DNA of 64,000 nucleotides from Haematococcus lacustris (GCA_030144725.1 JASKMD010000025.1:3949716-4013715), one strand, 5' to 3'; positions 24,301 to 35,041 are shown, counted from the first letter of the stretch. Numbers and translations are program-made. Notes: generated by a model from the sequence alone, not told the origin.

Positions 24301-24960
24301 TCACTCATGATGATGTGCTCCGTGCGAGTGCTAGCTCTGCAGGTGCGCTGTCCCATGTCCCCATGTCCCCTGCCGGTGGTGGCAACAAGGCCTGTAGCTG
24401 ATAGCACGTCAACTAGCTCCCTGCCCGCTATGGAGCCATGCCAGCCATGGAGGTCACCTATCTCGCTCAGCTTGCCTAAATGAGAGTTCAGGTCACCCAT
24501 CAGGAGAACATGTGGTGTGTGTGATGTAGCCTCTTGGAGCTCTAGCAGCAAGTGGTTGAAGTGCTCGGAGACATTGTGAGCGGGGGGAATGTAGCACACA
24601 CCCAGCAACACATCGCCCTCAAGACCACACACACACCCTGCCAGCCTGACCAAAAGCAGCTGCATGGCACTACTGGTGCGCCAGAGCCTGGCGTGCCTGG
24701 CTAGCTCCTTGCGCAGCAGAAGGGCCACCCCCTGACCCGGCACACCCTGACGTGAAACAGTAGTGTGAAAGGCACTATGGGTGGGCGCATGCTGCATGAA
24801 CTCTGCTATCCTATTGCTGCGTGTCTCGCACAGAGCGATTGACAGAGGTGGTGTCATGCTTAAGGCCATTCACATTGTGGACCGCTAACCTAAGCTCCCG
24901 GGGGGCGAGTCCCTAGCCCCGGCCCTCTCCCACGCCCTGAGCCCCCACCGCCCTGAGCTT
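21390..24960 (-). mobile_element. Decayed non-LTR (LINE) retrotransposon
   Basis: It runs right to left: endonuclease, reverse transcriptase, then a C-terminal zinc-knuckle-like region, with a probable 3' end near 21390-21410 that finishes in short ATC repeats. Similarity between family copies A and B stops at 21389, three bases after the copy A stop codon, which supports an insertion boundary there. The 5' end is unclear. Its clade was not determined. Confidence 0.75.
21554..24885 (-). pseudogene. LINE ORF2: endonuclease plus reverse transcriptase, frameshifted
   Basis: Endonuclease (about 24885-24200): start motif HNVNGL, then ALCETR in another frame, LMGDLNSHLG, and EFDHSPITLSF with the catalytic Asp-His. 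Reverse transcriptase (about 23330-22500): FIDFKQAYDHI, GVEQGCPISPLLFALY, the YADD active site at about 22684-22695, and EFKYLGMHFNP. C-terminus (about 21700-21600): CTRC...DAMHFIFEC, the usual LINE C-terminal cysteine motif. At least three frame changes (near 24870, 23300-23080 and 22690-22525) and small tandem duplications (around 23073-23155 and 21810-21860) mean no full-length enzyme can be made. Confidence 0.8.
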
Positions 24961-25380
24961 ACCCGTAGGAGTCTCCCCAGACGCACCTAACCCCGCTTGA
25001 TGCCTTGTGCGGTGATTCCCCAAAGGGGGAGAGAGCGGGCGGCTCTTGGTTGGGGAGCCTGGTGCCGAGTGGCCGCCACCCCCTAGGGGGCAGGGCGGGG
25101 GGGGGGGGGCAGATGGTTGAGGACTGCTGCTGTTGCTGCTGCATTGCGCTGTGTCTGGTTGGGCAGGGTGGGGCGACCTGGTGCCACAGTCTTGGCTGTT
25201 GTCTGGCTGGAGCCCGCTGCTGCTGCTGCTGCACTGCGCTGCACCTGGTTAGGCGAGGCGGGGCGGCTGCCCGGTGCAGTTGTCTTCCCCGGAGCCTTGC
25301 CGGCTGGTGCCCGGTTAGGGCCCCTGCTGCTGCTGCTGCTGCACTGCGCTGCGCCTGGTTAGGGGGAGGGGGTTAACACA
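24961..25380 (+). repeat. Three ~100-bp units with CTG/GCTGC cores
   Basis: A block of CTGCTGCTGCTGCACTGCGC followed by TGGTTRGG recurs at about 25129, 25216 and 25327, with diverged spacers. It may belong to the 5' region of the adjacent LINE or be an independent minisatellite. No gene is seen; the open frames across it are repeat-driven. Confidence 0.55.
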
Positions 25381-25511
25381 GGCAAATTAGTGCGGATATT
25401 CGTCATCTTAGGGGGGTAGTTTTTTGATGCGGTTCGCCTCGGATTGTCCTTGCGACTCCAACGCCACTTGACTCTTGTTGAAATTTTGAGTATGTGAGCA
25501 GTTGGAATGTA

Positions 25512-25584
25512 GGTACCTACAGTACTGTAGATGTCTACAGTACTGTAGACATCTACAGTACTGTAGACATCTACAGTACTGTAG
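25512..25584. repeat. Short array of the 18-bp palindromic repeat
   Basis: Four copies of the perfect 14-base palindrome CTACAGTACTGTAG joined by 4-base spacers (ATGT, ACAT). The surrounding 25385-26280 shows no gene, only ATCATTACATC-type short repeats near 26000. Confidence 0.9.
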
Positions 25585-26286
25585 GCCAGATTTGACAATG
25601 TCTCTTGTAAATAGGGTACCATGCTGTTCTCCACATTCAAACCACCATTTGCTACCGCGATTGCACCGTCAGCTTCTGCGTGCTAAAAATAGTGAGAGGC
25701 GCCGAAGCGTAGGCCCGCAAGCTCGATATGGGTATTTGTGCCGAAAGTTGTGTCCACGCAATAAGGTCGCCATAGGGAGCTACATACATACGTGTAAGGT
25801 CTAAGGCCGGGGCCCGTCTCTATCGCAAGCTAGGTCCGTTCTGTCGGTTGTACTGGGTAGCTCGGCTTGCAAGCTCCCGCAAAGCTGTGGATGTTGATGA
25901 TGCCCCGCAATCACAACAACCTCCTGCACCGCACCTCTCGTGTGATATCGAGTGCGGCTGAGATTGCCCCAAAAGTTGTTTGCGGTTGGCCCTCAACCAT
26001 CCATCATTACATCTAACCTCACATCATTACATCATGACTCTTAGCCTACATCATTACATCACCACTTGTGGTCCTAACACAAGGGCTGGGCTCAGGGTCG
26101 GTAACGAATCCTAGAGGCTGAGTAGGGCTGGGCAGGGCTGGGCTGGGCTGGGCAACATAGGCACGCTTTGTTGTCAGCGCATTTGCATAGCACTGTCGGG
26201 ATAGCAAACGAGCTTGGGCTACATTGAGATGTTCCTGCATGGGGGCGAAGGGGGCATGGGGGTTAAGGATGCATGGGGGGAAGGCA

Positions 26287-26573
26287 CCTACAGTACTGTA
26301 GACATCTACAGTACTGTAGACACCTACAGTACTGTAGACACCTACAGTACTGTAGACACCTACAGTACTGTAGACACCTACAGTACTGTAGACACCTACA
26401 GTACTGTAGACACCTACAGTACTGTAGACACCTACAGTACTGTAGACACCTACAGTACTGTAGACCCCTACAGTACTGTAGACCCCTACAGTACTGTAGA
26501 CACCTACAGTACTGTAGACATCTACAGTACTGTAGACCCCTACAGTACTGTAGACACCTACAGTACTGTAGGC
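26287..26573. repeat. 18-bp palindromic satellite array
   Basis: About 16 tandem units of CTACAGTACTGTAG plus a 4-base spacer, mostly ACAC. Each unit is its own reverse complement apart from the spacer, so every unit can form a hairpin or cruciform and both strands stay open in several frames (STVDTY and QYCRHL repeats). Confidence 0.95.
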
Positions 26574-27310
26574 AGCAGCAGCATGGGTGGCAGCAGCAGC
26601 AGGGGGGGGGGCAGCAGCAGCAGGGGGGGGGGCAGCAGCAGCAGGGGGGGGGGCAGCAGCAGCAGCAGCAGGGGGGCAGCAGCAGCAGCAGTAGGGGGGG
26701 GTAGCAGCAGCAGCAGCAGGGGGGCAGCAGCAGCAGCAGTAGGGGGGTAGCAGCAGCAGCAGCAGTGGCAGCAGCAGCAGCAGCAGTGGCAGCAGCAGCA
26801 GCAGTAGGGGGGGCAGCAGCAGCAGCAGCAGTGGCAGCAGCAGCAGCAGCAGTAGGGGGGGCAGCAGCAGCAGCAGTAGGGGGGGCAGCAGCAGCAGCAG
26901 TAGGGGGGCAGCAGCAGCAGCAGTAGGGGGGGTAGCAGCAGCAGCAGCAGTGGCAGCAGCAGCAGCAGTAGGGGGGGCAGCAGCAGCAGCAGTAGGGGGG
27001 TAAGCAGCAGCAGCAGTAGGGGGGGTAGCAGCAGCAGCAGTAGGGGGGTAGCAGCAGCAGCACAGGGGCAGCAGCAGCAGCAGCAGCAGTGGCAGCAGCA
27101 GCAGCAGTAGGGGGGGCAGCAGCAGCAGCAGCAGTGGCAGCAGCAGCAGCAGCAGCAGCAGTGGCAGCAGCAGCAGCAGTAGGGGGGGCAGCAGCAGCAG
27201 TAGGGGGGGCAGCAGCAGCAGCAGTAGGGGGGTAGCAGCAGCAGCAGTAGGGGCAGCAGCAGCAGCAGCAGTGGCAGCAGCAGCAGCAGCAGTGGCAGCA
27301 GCAGCAGATA
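26574..27310 (+). repeat. CAG-run plus G-run minisatellite
   Basis: Alternating runs of CAG (3-7 copies) and G6-G9, often as GTAGGGGGG(GTAG)CAGCAG. It begins directly at the end of the palindromic array. The long open frames on both strands here are repeat artefacts. Confidence 0.95.
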
Positions 27311-27599
27311 TAGTAGGGGCACTGTAGCACTTACCTACCTTTTGGCTGCTGAGTGAAGGGGGGGGGAGTGGAAGAGTGAAGGCGGGGAGGGGAGGTAGAT
27401 GTGGAAGGCGGGAGGTGGGAGGCAGGGAGGCGGGAGACGGGGAGGCGGGAGGCAGGGAGGCGGGAGGTGGGGAGGCGGGAGGCTCAACCGGGTTGGGCTG
27501 GGCGGGGGTGGGTTGGGTTGGGGGCATGGGTTGGGGTGGGTGGGGGCATGGGTTGGGGGCATGGGTTGGGGTGGGTGGGGGCATGGGTGGGGGTGGGGG

Positions 27600-27770
27600 C
27601 GGGGGAGGGAGCGGGGGCGGGGGCGGGGGCGGGGGCGGGGGCGGGGGCGGGGGCGGGGGCGGGGGCGGGGGCGGGGGCGGGGGCGGGGGCGGGGGCGGGG
27701 GCGGGGGCGGGGGCGGGGGCGGGGGCGGGGGCGGGGGCGGGGGCGGGGGCGGGGGCGGGGGCGGGGGAGG
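27600..27770 (+). repeat. (GGGGGC)n hexanucleotide array
   Basis: About 26 near-perfect GGGGGC units, preceded (27360-27600) by degenerate GGGAGGCGGGAG and GGGTTGGGGGCAT repeats. It is a strong quadruplex-forming sequence on the plus strand. Confidence 0.95.
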
Positions 27771-28455
27771 ATGAATTGGGAGGGGGTGGTTGTATAGGGA
27801 AAGTGGAGGGGAGGTGACCCATCAGACCTGCAACCAAGGGGCGTGCACGCGCGGTAGGGTGACCAGGCTGGGCACTGTGTTAGCTATCACCGTGGCCTTA
27901 CCTTTGTGGTCCTCCTGGCCTCCTACCTGCTCACACCAGGCAACATATCCCATGCGCCAGTGGGGTGGGACTGCGGTGGGGAGTGTAGAGTTTAGGGAAG
28001 GGAAGGTGGGGTGAGGTGGGGGTTGCGATGCCACGTCAATCGAAGGGTGGGAGAGGGGAAGGGTAGGCTTGACAAGTATGGGAGGGGAGAGGGAGGGAGA
28101 GGGGGAAGGGAGGGGTGGGAAGAGGGTGGGTGGGGTGGGCTTTCTCCTGGCTGCTGGGATGTCAGGGGAGAGGTGACGGGGAGGAAGAGGGGGAAGGGAA
28201 GGGGAGGTCCATGGGGAGGGCGAGAGAAGTGGGGAGCGCATTGATAGTCTCACGTGTAGGCGCACAAGACCTGCGGCAATGATGTGACGATTTGTGTAAC
28301 GAAGCAAACATTGGACATGGGTACTAGATGCACTCACCATTAGAGTAGGGAGATGTAGAGCTGGCAGATGGAGGGGCAGGTGTAGCAGCCCTCCATTACA
28401 ACCCACCTTCCTTTGTCCTCACCTCAGTAGGAAGTGCAGGGTGGGAGAGTAGGGT
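27771..28455. other. Gene-free purine-rich spacer
   Basis: Mostly GGGAGGGGA-type sequence with no supported gene. The part 27815-27960 weakly resembles 28750-28930 (TGCAACCA, AGGCTGG, TTACC, TGGTCC, GGCCTC and GCTCACA occur in order), which suggests an old duplication around the TGGGC array. Confidence 0.5.
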
Positions 28456-28666
28456 TGGGTTGGGCTGGGCTGGGCTGGGCTGGGCTGGGCTGGGCTGGGC
28501 TGGGCTGGGCTGGGCTGGGCTGGGCTGGGCTGGGCTGGGCTGGGCTGGGCTGGGCTGGGCTGGGCTGGGCTGGGCTGGGCTGGGCTGGGCTGGGCTGGGC
28601 TGGGCTGGGCTGGGCTGGGCTGGGCTGGGCTGGGCTGGGCTGGGCTGGGCTGGGCTGGGCTGGGCT
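28456..28666 (+). repeat. (TGGGC)n pentanucleotide array
   Basis: About 42 near-perfect TGGGC units. A (GGT)n run follows at 28708-28742. Confidence 0.95.
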
Positions 28667-28989
28667 GCAACACAAGGGAGGCAACAGTGGGAACGTTGTG
28701 GGAGGTGATGAAATGGTGGTGGTGGTGGTGGTGGTGGTGGTGAGGGGGACTGGGAGGGGGTGGTGAACAGGGAGGTACTAGGCGTGATTGTAAGGCCTGC
28801 AGCAACCAGGTGTGGTAGCGGTTAGGCTGGATACTAAGGGCTATGCTGCGCAATGCTAGCTCCTTCTAAGCTCTTACCTTGGTCCTAAGCTCTTACCATG
28901 GTCCGTCTGGCCTCTTCGCTGCTCACAACACGTTGCACCTGCCTTGCGTTGGTGCATCAATGCTTGCGATAATTGCGGAGAATCGTTGC

Positions 28990-29110
28990 GAGGAAACTGG
29001 CCGCGAGGCTAGCTGCGATGCTGGCTGCGAGGCTGGCTGCGAGGCTGGCTGCGAAACTGGCTGCGAGGCTGGCTGCGAGGAAAATGGCTGCGAGGCTGGC
29101 TGCGAGGTGA
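28990..29110 (+). repeat. 12-bp minisatellite (GAGGCTGGCTGC)
   Basis: About nine imperfect copies of a 12-base unit. In one frame it reads CEAG repeats and looks cysteine-rich, but there is no start context, splice support or conserved flank, so it is called a minisatellite rather than a metallothionein-like gene. Confidence 0.8.
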
Positions 29111-29153
29111 GATCCTCGCACCGAGCTGCCTCACAGGTATGCTTCTGCGCTGC

Positions 29154-29356
29154 TGGACCAGCTGTGTGGCCGCGAGGTTGATTGCCGAGTATGTGGCTGC
29201 GAGTATGGGGTAGATGTGGCTGCGAGTATGGGTAACCTCGTGCGATGCCATCTGTGGACCAGCTGTGTGGCCGCGAGGTTGATTGCCGAGTATGTGGCTG
29301 CGAGTATGGGCTAGATGCGGCTGCGAGTATGGGTAACCTCGTGCGATGCCATCGCT
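29154..29356 (+). repeat. Direct duplication, ~101-bp units
   Basis: 29154-29254 and 29255-29356 are tandem copies differing at only a few bases (GTGTGGCCGCGAGGTTGATT and GGGTAACCTCGTGCGATGCC occur in both). No coding capacity is seen. Confidence 0.85.
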
Positions 29357-29448
29357 GCAATACCGGCTACACGATGCTGCGACTAAGTGTTGGACGGATG
29401 CCTGAATGCAAGTGAGATGTTCAGAATTTTTCTAAGTGCTTAAAGGCT

Positions 29449-30355
29449 ACAGTACTGTAAGTGGTCTCTCGAGGTACCTCGAGGTACCTCGAGGTACTGT
29501 AGATGTCTACAGTACTGTAGATGTCTACAGTACTGTAGAGGTCTACAGTACTGTAGAGGTCTACAGTACTGTAGATGTCTACAGTACTGTAGATGTCTAC
29601 AGTACTGTAAATGGTCTCTCGAGGTACCTCGAGGTACCTACAGTACTGTAGATGTCTACAGTACTGTAGATGTCTACAGTACTGTAGATGTCTACAGTAC
29701 TGTAGGTGTCTACAGTACTGTAGATGTCTACAGTACTGTAGATGTCTACAGTACTGTAAATGGTCTCTCGAGGTACCTCGAGGTACCTCGAAGTACTGTA
29801 GATGTCTACAGTACTGTAGATGTCTACAGTACTGTAGATGTCTACAGTACTGTAGATGTCTACAGTACTGTAGAGGTCTACAGTACTGTAGATGTCTACA
29901 GTACTGTAAGTGGTCCCTCGAGGTACCTCGAGGTACCTCGAAGTACTGTAGATGTCTACAGTACTGTAGATGTCTACAGTACTGTAGATGTCTACAGTAC
30001 TGTAGGTGTCTACAGTACTGTAGAGGTCTACAGTACTGTAGATGTCTACAGTACTGTAAGTGGTCCCTCGAGGTACCTCGAGGTACCTACAGTACTGTAG
30101 ATGTCTACAGTACTGTAGATGTCTACAGTACTGTAGATGTCTACAGTACTGTAGGTGTCTACAGTGCTGTAGAGGTCTACAGTACTGTAGACATCTACAG
30201 TACTGTAAGTGGTCTCTCGAGGTACCTCGAGGTACCTACAGTACTGTAGATGTCTACAGTACTGTAGATGTCTACAGTACTGTAGATGTCTACAGTACTG
30301 TAAGTGGTCTCTCGCGAGGTACCCCGACAGTACTGTAGACACCTACAGTACTGTA
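29449..30355. repeat. Palindromic satellite with ~150-bp higher-order repeat
   Basis: Several dozen CTACAGTACTGTAG units (spacers mainly ATGT, also GTGT and AGGT) are punctuated by a second palindromic block, CTCGAGGTACCTCGAG. The marker GGT(C/T)TCTC or GGTCCCTC occurs at 29463, 29613, 29762, 29912, 30062 and 30211 (spacing 149-150), then 30306. The predominant spacers are reverse complements of those in the array at 26287-26573, so the two arrays lie largely in opposite orientation. Confidence 0.93.
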
Positions 30356-30610
30356 GCATGGCCGTATCTCACCAACCGCGCAAAATCACGAATTTTAGTT
30401 TCAACCCCCGATCTTACAATGCCTTATTTAGACTATGTACCAAGTCCGAGGCTCTGTTCGTGTACTCGCGAGGTACCCCGACAGTACTGTAGACACCTAC
30501 AGTACTGTAGCATGGCCGTATCTCACCAACCGCGCAAAATCACGAATTTTAGTTTCAACCCCCAATCTTACAATGCCTTCATTTGACTATGTACCAAGTC
30601 CGAGGCTCTG
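30311..30610 (+). repeat. Direct duplication, ~154-bp units
   Basis: The units start at 30311 and 30465. Each begins CTCGCGAGGTACCCCGACAG, carries two palindromic satellite units, then about 100 bases containing CATGGCCGTATCTCACCAAC, with few differences. This terminal unit may show how the satellite was copied together with unique sequence. Confidence 0.88.
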
Positions 30611-30629
30611 AATCTCAAAAATGCTGTTA

Positions 30630-31290
30630 CTAATTTGCCTGAGTGTTATGATCTGCAGGCTGGTTGTCCTCTTCCATTGCTGCGGTAGCCGCTGTCGCAC
30701 CCTGCTGCTGCTGTTGATGCTGCTGCTGCTGTTGACGGGTGGCGAGGGACCTTGGTAGGAGAAAAGCTGCAGGCTGGTCCCCAGCCGCATACTCACAGGC
30801 TGCCTCAATGCTCTTCAGGTCCGGCTTGCTGAGGTTGGGTATGTGGACAAACAGGTGGTAGGTAATCTGCTTCCCCTTTTAGGTGGTGATGATGGCTGTG
30901 CGTGACTTGTTGCACTCAAAGCGCATGCCATGTACAGGGGATCGCACACTGCTCTTATCGACAACTGCCTGCAGCTGCCGGCGAGCTGGCCACACGACCC
31001 GTTGTAGCGGCCCCTTTCCCAGGTCTGCTGGGAGTGCGGCCTGCTGGGCAGGAGCCAGAACGCTGAGGGCTGAGGCATGGGAGCCGACACTGACCTTAGC
31101 GATAGTCGGGCTAGAGTGCATCACCCGGGCATCAGTGACGCCGACGCTGGTGCACAGAGCCTTGATGGCTGCCTCATCAGGGCGGGGGGCAAAGAAGACC
31201 ACCACCCCCTGCATTGCTGCGCTGCTCTGTTGCTAGCTGGATGTTGAAGGCCATTGCTGCCAGCTGGTCACCCCCGCCATTGGCTGCAAG
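30630..31290 (-). pseudogene. L1-ORF1-like protein, C-terminal part
   Basis: Read right to left: DQLAAMAFNIQLATEQRS, one frame change near 31216, then GVVVFFAPRPDEAAIKALC and VARVMHSS-type sequence resembling an RRM fold, then a C-terminal domain with one in-frame TAA (30879-30881). The same frame continues as KGKQITYHLFVHIPNLSKPD and a Gln-rich tail to TAG at 30630. Coiled coil followed by an RRM-like domain is the layout of L1 ORF1 proteins. The N-terminal half appears to be 34034-34636 on the same strand. Family assignment is inferred from layout only. Confidence 0.5.
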
Positions 31291-34090
31291 ACATAACATC
31301 TGCCCATGGCTCAAGACATAACATCTAACTCATTTTTGCACGGATAAAGCCGCCGATTGGTGCGATGGGCTGCTTGTGGCCTGACGAGTGTGCTGCCAGT
31401 CCCAACGGTTTGCCGGGTAGCTGGCCCCCAACATGCGACGTGTTCTTGGGCCTCGTAGACACTCCTAGTAACTGCTTTAGGCAGCCTGGACCCAGCGCGG
31501 AGTGAATTCGCATCGTGACTGGACATTGCAAGTTTTCAGGTCGGCACGCAACAGTGTTGCTACGTCACAGCACGCATTGAGACCCTTTCCCAAGCTAGGG
31601 GCATGACTGCGACGCCGGATTGCTGGCAGGTGCAAGCCGTCGAATTATAGGTTGCACAAGATGCTGAACGCATTGGTGCCTGTGGCTCCCGAGCAACAAT
31701 GGGCAGTAAAATTTAGTCAGAAACATGAAGGGACTGAGCTGGGTGCTGAGAGAGTTGCAAAGTGAGCAGCTGGAGGCTGAATATGAGGCGGACAATGGAT
31801 ATGGCTGGGTGTAAGATGCACGGGGGTCTACTTTGGAGCATCACCAGCGGCCCGTACTTCAGGCGCCCCCAACATGGGGTTGGTAATATGCATGCGACTA
31901 CTCCCTCAATACTGCATCGTTTACGATAGCGTTTGTCACATTGGTAGAAGCTAAGCAATACGCGTCATATGACCATCAGCGCTAGCCTTTGGAGTCTCTG
32001 CTCGCGTACTGCCACATGTGCCCGCGAAAAAATCACATCGGCGAGACGGGTCTCCTTGGCACGGTGAGCCACATCGCTGAGACCCCATCTACCTAGCGTA
32101 ATGAGCTGATTGTGCACAAACGGAATGTCCGGCCAACACCCAACGCGATGTCTGCTTGGCGTGCAGGGCACCTTGACGGGGTAATTGAAACATCTGGGCG
32201 TATTCGCTTTCACCGAATACACCATTTGGGTCGGCGCACATTAAGGTATCACCGGCTTACACACCCCCTCCTCCACTGTGTCCTTCACTGTCTTGCACCC
32301 GCTGCACCCATAGAAAAAGCGATACGTAATGTTTGTTCTTGACTCATTGGCGGATCTCTTGAAACAAATCGCACATTTAATAGCCCAGGCCTCAATCCGT
32401 TTGACACTTTCAAAGTTACATCATGTTCACTAGGCACAATCAAACCATGGTATGCATTGACCCACCATGCCCGCCCCCCCTCCACCCATCATTGCAGGAG
32501 CCCACCTCTTTGAGCCTGCCCACCCCCTCCCAGCCCACCCCCTCCCAGCCCAACCCCTCCCAGCCCACCCCTCCCAGCCCAACCCCTCCCAGGCCCCCCC
32601 CTCCCAGCCCACCCCCTCACAGCCCCCCCCCCCCTCACAGCCCAACCACTCACGGCCCAACCCCTCACAGCCCAACCCCTCACAGCCCAACCCCTCACAG
32701 CCCACCCCCTCCCAGCCCACCAACATAGATGTGCAGGACTTCACGCTGCAGCTGCCTAAGCTTCGCACTGCGGTGCGGCTGGAGGAGGTGGCTGCAACCG
32801 TAGCCAGGGCACCAACCACAGCCGCACGCAAAGCCACAGCAGCTGCTTGCAGTGTTGGGGTGGTTGTGGTGAATGTGGGGGACCATGCAAGCCAGCAGCG
32901 GGTGGCAGCAGCAGCAACAACAGCAGGGTGCAACAGAGCTGTGCCAGCTGGTGTGCCCCCCCCACAGCCCCACCCGCCCCCACAGCCACCCCCACAGCAG
33001 CCACCCCAGCAGCAGGGCTGGAGCCCGTGGGGCGAAGGGCCGCCTGCATCACCTGATTTCGGCCACATGTATCAGTTGGCACTAGCTGCAATCGCCACCG
33101 AGGGGCAGGGTGCTCTGGCTCAAGCGCCAGCTCCTGGTCGCACGCTCCGCAAACGTACCACACCTGCTGGGTTGGGGCAGCCCCAGACAGCTGCCAAGCG
33201 CAAGCGGTGACACAGTTGCGCAAGCGATACATAGTTGATCACAGGTTGTAGTGGCCACCTCTCCCAACCGCACCTGCCAACTGCCGGCGTGCCACATTTG
33301 CGCAACCGTATTCCACTCCGACTGTTGCTGCCGACGCGCATGCTAGCGTAGAGCAGCCTAGGTGTGCGGGCGGTCGTAGATTGCAGATTTGAATCACTAA
33401 CTTTGACGCTTTGCTGTGCACGGCCTACTCTGTGTTTAATTATTCTGGATGGGTGAAAGGTAGCTGTTTAGGTTGGCTACATTGTGAATCATCTAGCATA
33501 ATATTTGGTGCAGTGGGTGCAAAGTTACAGCCGTCCTACTACCAAGGGTAGGATTTCTGTTAGTTGGGGGCGCCTGACCGTACTAATGGCGTACTAATGG
33601 CCGAGATTGTGACTGGGTGCATGGTGCATGAGAGTCAACTTTACAGCAGCACAGACGGCCCACAAAGGAGGGCATCGCGCATTTGTCAAAGGGACACGTT
33701 GGTACTCCTCACAAAGAACCAAACAAGCTTGGCAACCCAGCATTTGACTTCCTGGTTGGACAGTTAAGTGGACTGCAAAAAGGACCACATTTTGTACAAT
33801 TTGACATGGGGTCACGTGACACAATATAAACTCGAGCGTCCATGCCGCGGAGCCACCGAGCGCGATAGCTGTTTCCTGATCACAGCCCCACTAAGCAGCC
33901 CATTCCCGGCACAACGCGACCCCCTCTTCCAACACCCCCGCCCGCCCCGGCACAGGTGCATATCAGCCCGAGCAGCCCGCTAGCCTCGCGCTCGTGAGCT
34001 GCACAGCCCTGCGCAAGAATCGCTGAAAAACTCTTAAAGATCAGTCGGATAGTTATCAGGGGTGCAGCCAATGGCGGGGGTGACCAGCTG
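31261..34090. mobile_element. 2.83-kb segment bounded by perfect 28-bp inverted repeats
   Basis: 31261-31288 and 34063-34090 are exact reverse complements (outer end CAGCTGGTCACCCCCGCC). The segment interrupts the minus-strand ORF1-like pseudogene: its N-terminal half ends at the right repeat and its C-terminal half resumes at the left repeat. A clean target duplication is not clear because CAGCTG is itself palindromic (AGCT is possible). It could be a DNA transposon with one gene (32467-33210) or the result of an inverted duplication. No transposase was recognised. Confidence 0.5.
32467..33210 (+). CDS. Proline-rich protein with C-terminal basic tail, unknown
   Basis: Not recognised. A 247-codon open frame. 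The first ~80 residues are degenerate SQPNP/SQPTP repeats; then a unique stretch IDVQDFTLQLPKLRTAVRLE, an Ala/Thr-rich part, a Pro/Gln segment (PPQPPPQQPPQQQGWSPWG), and a tail LRKRTTPAG...TAAKRKR ending at TGA, which looks like a nuclear localisation signal. A splice acceptor (TTGCAG at 32497) may make this a terminal exon rather than a complete gene. It lies inside the inverted-repeat-bounded segment. Composition is coding-like after residue 85, but the repeat part could be non-coding. Confidence 0.35.
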   Translation: MPAPPPPIIAGAHLFEPAHPLPAHPLPAQPLPAHPSQPNPSQAPPSQPTPSQPPPPSQPNHSRPNPSQPNPSQPNPSQPTPSQPTNIDVQDFTLQLPKLRTAVRLEEVAATVARAPTTAARKATAAACSVGVVVVNVGDHASQQRVAAAATTAGCNRAVPAGVPPPQPHPPPQPPPQQPPQQQGWSPWGEGPPASPDFGHMYQLALAAIATEGQGALAQAPAPGRTLRKRTTPAGLGQPQTAAKRKR

Positions 34091-34636
34091 CACGCTGCAG
34101 CGCTGCTCCACCGAGGCCATCTCTGCACGCACCTCCCTCGTTTCTCCCTCCAGCTCAATGTGCCCCACACTCAGTATGGCTACGTCGTATTGCACAATCT
34201 GCAACTCGCTCTTGACTGTCTCGATAGTTTGGTTGATGGAAGTTAGCTGCGGCATGACAGTCTGCTCCAGCGTCTGTGTCAGTGTTTGCGCTAGTACCTC
34301 CTGGAGCCGGGCCTCAGTTATTGGGGAGGCCCCTGCCGCAGTTGAATGCTGCTGCTGCTGCTGTTGCTGCTAGTGCTGCTGCTGGTGCTGCCGCTGGTGC
34401 TGCCGCTGGTGCTGCTGGTGCTGCTGCCGCTGGTGCTGCTCCCGCTGCTCGTTGAGCCAACGCTCTGTGAGCTGCTCGGATAGGGCAATGCGAGCTGCCT
34501 CCTCCAGAGTGAAATGGTCGGCACCCCGGGCTGCTGTTGCCGCTGACTGCTCTGTGGGGGGGTGAGACCGAGGCCTGGTCAGTGGGAAAGAGGCGAGGGC
34601 AGCAAAGGAGTTGCTCTGGGGGGTAGGTTTGGCCAT
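34034..34636 (-). pseudogene. L1-ORF1-like protein, N-terminal part
   Basis: Starts MAKPTPQSNSFAALASF at 34636. It continues through FTLEEAARIALSEQLTERWL, a His/Gln-rich stretch in which one CAG has become TAG (34370-34372, same frame on both sides), then a heptad-like coiled-coil segment (ARLQEVLAQTLTQTLEQTV, ETREVRAEMASVEQRC). The frame runs into the right inverted repeat at 34090 and stops at 34034. Downstream on this strand, 31290-30630 looks like the missing remainder. Confidence 0.5.
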
Positions 34637-35041
34637 GTCAGGCGCGGGGATGGATAGCACAGGTAACTGCTGGAGGCGCCGCAAACGCGGCTTGCGGCTT
34701 ACGGCTTCCGGCTTGCGGCTTGCACGGCTTGCACGGCTTGCGGCGGTGTGCGGCGGTGTGCGGCGGTGTGCTTGCGGCGGTGTGCGGCGGTGTGGTAGAC
34801 TAGTAATAACTATCGAAGCAAGAGGTTGGCACCTCAACTAGGTGATACGCTGAAACGCAAGACCGCTTCGTACCGTCACTTTTTGACTAAACTGAACTCC
34901 ACGAGGTCAAACCGCGAGCTGGATTGGGAAGCAGGCACACTATCAGTAGCCTTCACAACAATGATCTCGCAGCCTGTGAAAAGGTCCTGGGCGAAAGTCT
35001 TCAGAATTTCTGTATGAATACACAACAAGACGCGCGGTGCG
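34637..35041. other. Spacer before family copy B
   Basis: Contains tandem GCGGCGGTGTGCG and CGGCTTGCGGCTT repeats (34680-34790) and otherwise nothing recognisable. Similarity to the copy A upstream sequence starts only about 13 bases before the first shared ATG. Confidence 0.5.

Noticed and set aside
26046..27584. Very long open frames on both strands (up to 512 codons) in the satellite block
   Set aside because: They consist entirely of repeat translations (LLLLPP, AAAATPP, YSTVGV). Repeats without stop codons give open frames in several phases; there is no unique protein sequence.
28879..29181. Cysteine-rich CEAG-repeat frame resembling a metallothionein
   Set aside because: It arises from a 12-bp tandem minisatellite without conserved flanks, start context or splice support.
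29449..30355. Regular direct repeats that could suggest a CRISPR array
   Set aside because: The spacers are 4 bases and near-identical, units are palindromes, no cas genes exist, and the genome is eukaryotic. It is a satellite.
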